Assembly: GCA_002255045.1 (NCBI GenBank)
Contig: NJEE01000002.1
Location: 1-38,502, forward strand
Direction: 5' to 3'
DNA length: 38,502 bases
Origin: Candidatus Bathyarchaeota archaeon ex4484_205
GTDB lineage: Archaea > Thermoproteota > EX4484-205
Shown here: one piece after another, positions 35,729 through 38,502 of the stretch
Layout of the letters: each line of letters opens with the position of its first letter
Numbering within the stretch: the first letter of the stretch is position 1
Translations under genes and position numbers: made by a program
The notes under the pieces: generated by a model
Databases searched by the model: none
The model's input: only the letters and a program-made list of their open reading frames with translations
What the model was told of the DNA's origin: nothing

Positions 35729-36151
35729 ATGAGATACAGATTTCTTGAGCATACATCCGATGCCTATGTAGAAGCTGAAGGAGATACTTTGGAGGAGGCT
35801 TTCGTAGAGGCAGCGAGGGGTATGTTTGATGTAATAACGGATCCTTCCACCATTGAAATATGTGTAAAAAGGGATATTACAGTAGAGGCAGAAGATCTGG
35901 AGAGCTTACTTTATTCCTGGTTGGAGGAACTGCTCTTACTATTTGATATTGAAGGCCTTGTAATAAATGATTTTAGTATAATAATTGAAAAAAGAAGTGG
36001 AGGATATATACTTCAAGGAGAAGTAAGAGGAGAACCCTTCAATCCCTCCAAACACCCTCCTGAGACTGATGTGAAAGCAGTGACATATCATGGAATGAGC
36101 ATAAAGAAAACTAACAACAAATATGTAGTTAGAGTGCTTTTTGATATCTGA
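35729..36151 (+). CDS. Archease (RtcB-activating protein)
   Basis: YRFLEHTSDAYVEAEGDTLEEAFVEAARGMFDVITD...ESLLYSWLEELLLLFD...KHPPETDVKAVTYHGMSI. Confidence 0.94.
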   Translation: MRYRFLEHTSDAYVEAEGDTLEEAFVEAARGMFDVITDPSTIEICVKRDITVEAEDLESLLYSWLEELLLLFDIEGLVINDFSIIIEKRSGGYILQGEVRGEPFNPSKHPPETDVKAVTYHGMSIKKTNNKYVVRVLFDI

Positions 36152-36158
36152 GATGTTC

Positions 36159-36380
36159 TCAGCCGAGTCTGAGGACGCTTTTTGTTGCTTTCCTGATATC
36201 TACAGCCTTTACTGTCTTTCTTCCTGCATGTGCAGCGAGATCTACTGCCTCCCTGCCAATTTTTATGCCTATTTCTTCGAGGACCATTCCAAGTTCCTCA
36301 ACAGCATCTTCGCCCACCCTTTCCGCTCCGGACTTTTTAATTATCCTATGAATTGCAGATGAGGAAATTTCTTCCGACAT
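36159..36380 (-). CDS. Archaeal histone (HMf-like)
   Basis: ISSSAIHRIIKKSGAERVGEDAVEELGMVLEEIGIKIGREAVDLAAHAGRKTVKAVDIRKAT. Confidence 0.95.
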   Translation of the reverse strand: MSEEISSSAIHRIIKKSGAERVGEDAVEELGMVLEEIGIKIGREAVDLAAHAGRKTVKAVDIRKATKSVLRLG

Positions 36381-36624
36381 TTATTTATCACCTCAACTTT
36401 TCATAATATTTTAATACTATTTAATTTTTTCTATCAAAAATGTGGAGAGGATAAGCCAAAAATTGAATATTTAAAAATTTTGTTATTCTCGCCAAGCTAA
36501 ATATAAGATCAGAATACAAGGAGGGGGAAACTCATAGCAATATACTCCTAATTGCACTTATGTAAAGTTTATTAAGAAAGTGAGAATGATATTCTTTCAT
36601 AGATACTGAAGGGTGAAAGGATAG

Positions 36625-37467
36625 GTGTCATTTGAGATACAGGAACTTCCTGACATACTCAGGGTAATTATATTGTTATCGCTAACTGAGAAGTGTGAGT
36701 GTGAGAAATCGGACCTTAAGAGGAGGGTCTCCAAATATCTGCGAGGATATGCACCCATCGATGAGGAGGAGATGAGTGAAGCACTCGAGGAGATGGTGGA
36801 GGAAGGACTCATACTAAATGAAAATGACAAGTTTAGATTATCGGAATTAGGTATAAAGATAAGAAAGGAGTGGGAGTCTCTACTCCTAAAAAAGGAACCA
36901 TTACTTGAGCTTATCGCAGGGCTTACAGACGGCACCATAACAGGTTTAGTCGTTATCCTTTCTGAATTCTTGGCAGGAGTGAAGGCGGAACTTGCGATAT
37001 TTACAGCGTTTTTGGCATTGGGTGCTGTGGCAATAACCAACTTCTCAAGTTTTATGCTGGGAGGAAGGACAGAGGATGCCGCGGATTTGCTCACATTAAA
37101 GAATTTGATTAATTTTAGTTTAGGGGATATACCAGATAAAGAAGAGAGAAATAAATCGCTTATAATCGTCAAAAATCTATTCACTATTCTTCAGAAGGAG
37201 ACTATAAAAACTAATTTGATATCCGCACTTATATGTGGGATTACGACATTCCTAGCGGGAAGCGTACCTATACTAGCATTTCTTACACTTCCAAGCCCTG
37301 AGAACCTTTTTTTATCTACTGGAATAATAGTGAGCCTGATAGGTATATTTCTCGTCTTCTACAGGTCAAAAAGATCAAAAATAAACCTCAAGGTAGCTCT
37401 ATTCGAAACACTAATAATAATTAGTATAGCTGTTTTGGCGTCTTTGGTCCTCGGACAGAGTATTTAA
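36625..37467 (+). CDS. N-terminal winged-helix-like domain fused to a VIT1/CCC1-like membrane domain
   Basis: ~90-aa helical wHTH-like segment (LRVIILLSLTEKCECEKSDLKRRVSKYLRG...EALEEMVEEGLILNENDKFRLSELG), then GLTDGTITGLVVILSEFLAG and further TMs. Confidence 0.65.
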   Translation: MSFEIQELPDILRVIILLSLTEKCECEKSDLKRRVSKYLRGYAPIDEEEMSEALEEMVEEGLILNENDKFRLSELGIKIRKEWESLLLKKEPLLELIAGLTDGTITGLVVILSEFLAGVKAELAIFTAFLALGAVAITNFSSFMLGGRTEDAADLLTLKNLINFSLGDIPDKEERNKSLIIVKNLFTILQKETIKTNLISALICGITTFLAGSVPILAFLTLPSPENLFLSTGIIVSLIGIFLVFYRSKRSKINLKVALFETLIIISIAVLASLVLGQSI

Positions 37468-37514
37468 AGAGAAAGTGTTTTGAGGCCAAAATAAAGAAAG
37501 GGGAAAGGGGAAGA

Positions 37515-38459
37515 TTACCACCTTTGAGATACTTCCTCCAATACTAATAATCGTTTCCATCTGGCATCCACCTGCTGCTGTATCTCATCGATTATATGTC
37601 GGTTTTGAGGTTCGAAGAGGTGTTTGAAACGACCTTGCAATTTGAGGTACTCCTCTATAGGTTTAAATGATTTAGGCTTCACATTTATTCTATAAACGCC
37701 GTTTATAACCTCGTATAATGGAAATATCTTCGTCTCCACAGCTAATTTACCTATTTCGACGGTCTTCGATGCATCAAATCTCCAACCTGTCTGACAGGGA
37801 GTGAGAACATGTATGAATGAGGGACCATCAGTTTCTAGAGCTCTCCTAACTTTGTTCACATAGTCTAGCCAATAACCTATCGAGGCCGTAGCCACATATG
37901 GGACTGCATGTGCCACCACAATACTTGCCAGATCTTTCTTGTATTCGAGCTTTCCTGGAATAACCTTACCAGCAAAGCTTGTAGTGGTCTCTGCACCCCT
38001 CGGTGTGGCACCACTACGCTGGATACCGGTATTCATATAGGCTTCATTATCAAGGCAGATATAGAGGAACTTATGGCCTCTTTCAAGTGCACCAGACAAA
38101 GCTTGTAATCCAATATCGAAGGTTCCTCCATCTCCACCAATGGCGATAACATCTGCATCTTCTGCCCTACCTTCTTTAACGAGTTTGTCTAAGGTCTCAA
38201 CTATCCCACTGGCAACTGCCGCAGTGTTCTCAAAGAGGACGTGGACCCAAGGTACCGCCCATGCAGTATAGGGATAGGGAGTTGAGGCAACCTCAACACA
38301 GCTTGTCGCATTGACGACTATTACAGGCTTTCTAATAGCCTTGAGAGCCAACCTTACAGCTATTGCAGGACCACATCCCGCACATAGTCTATGACCGGGG
38401 CCAAATAATTCTTCCCTCGGCAGATCAGTAGCCCGTCTGAAATATGTTTTTACTTCCAT
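37515..38459 (-). CDS. porB: Pyruvate:ferredoxin oxidoreductase beta subunit (TPP-binding)
   Basis: GHRLCAGCGPAIAVRLALKAI, IAIGGDGGTFDIGLQALSGALERGHKFLYICLDNEAYMNTGIQRSGATPRGA. Confidence 0.94.
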   Translation of the reverse strand: MEVKTYFRRATDLPREELFGPGHRLCAGCGPAIAVRLALKAIRKPVIVVNATSCVEVASTPYPYTAWAVPWVHVLFENTAAVASGIVETLDKLVKEGRAEDADVIAIGGDGGTFDIGLQALSGALERGHKFLYICLDNEAYMNTGIQRSGATPRGAETTTSFAGKVIPGKLEYKKDLASIVVAHAVPYVATASIGYWLDYVNKVRRALETDGPSFIHVLTPCQTGWRFDASKTVEIGKLAVETKIFPLYEVINGVYRINVKPKSFKPIEEYLKLQGRFKHLFEPQNRHIIDEIQQQVDARWKRLLVLEEVSQRW

Positions 38460-38462
38460 CGC

Positions 38463-38502
38463 CTATTCACCTCCCTTCACACCAATAAAGCCCATCCGTA
38501 TG
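38463..38502 (-). CDS. porA: C-terminal end of the pyruvate:ferredoxin oxidoreductase alpha subunit (partial)
   Basis: Reverse-strand IRMGFIGVKGGE* immediately upstream of porB. Confidence 0.6.
   Translation of the reverse strand, partial: IRMGFIGVKGGE

Noticed and set aside
36381-36624. Possible C/D-box sRNA or other ncRNA in the histone/VIT1 intergenic region
   Set aside because: Only loose matches to boxes C and D (AATGATA...CTGA); no convincing C'/D' pair or terminal stem by eye.
36597-37184. 195-aa Ser-rich minus-strand ORF opposite the VIT1-like gene
   Set aside because: Antisense shadow; the plus-strand product has TM and wHTH-like features while this one is low complexity.
1-38502. 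CRISPR arrays, IS elements, prophage or inteins
   Set aside because: No regularly spaced repeats, no transposase or integrase ORFs, and RtcB and RadA (common intein hosts) are uninterrupted.

Overview
This is an archaeal chromosomal window of moderate-to-low GC, dense with information-processing genes. The first 13 kb is one minus-strand ribosomal cluster: radA | uL22-uS3-uL29-rnp1-uS17-uL14-uL24-eS4-uL5-uS14-uS8-uL6-eL32-eL19-uL18-uS5-uL30-uL15-secY-adkA-DUF106/EMC3-like-cmk-eL14-cbf5. It is followed by a MacB-type ABC operon with a large coiled-coil exoprotein, a head-to-head phosphoesterase/SWIM pair, nep1, a LeuA/homocitrate-synthase-like gene and a two-subunit fumarase. A second translation/secretion cluster follows: eS19-PDCD5-eL39-eL31-aIF6-pfdA-ftsY-secE-spt5-uL11-uL1-uL10-P1. 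The last part holds tRNA-Val, tRNA-Ala, a thioredoxin, uS10, a membrane gluzincin, MTAP, two stand-alone RAM-like proteins, rtcB, tRNA-Ser, archease, a histone, a winged-helix/VIT1-like fusion and porB. The strongest non-trivial signal is in cbf5. The reading frame breaks inside the catalytic GTLD motif, and removing exactly 14 nt restores GHSGTLDPAVTGVLP. Those 14 nt sit in a near-ideal bulge-helix-bulge fold, indicating a very short archaeal pre-mRNA intron. Two of the three tRNAs also carry intron-like insertions: about 13 nt in the tRNA-Val anticodon loop and about 17 nt in the tRNA-Ser D-loop. The exon ligase RtcB and its activator archease flank the tRNA-Ser gene. All calls were made by eye from sequence; no database search was run.
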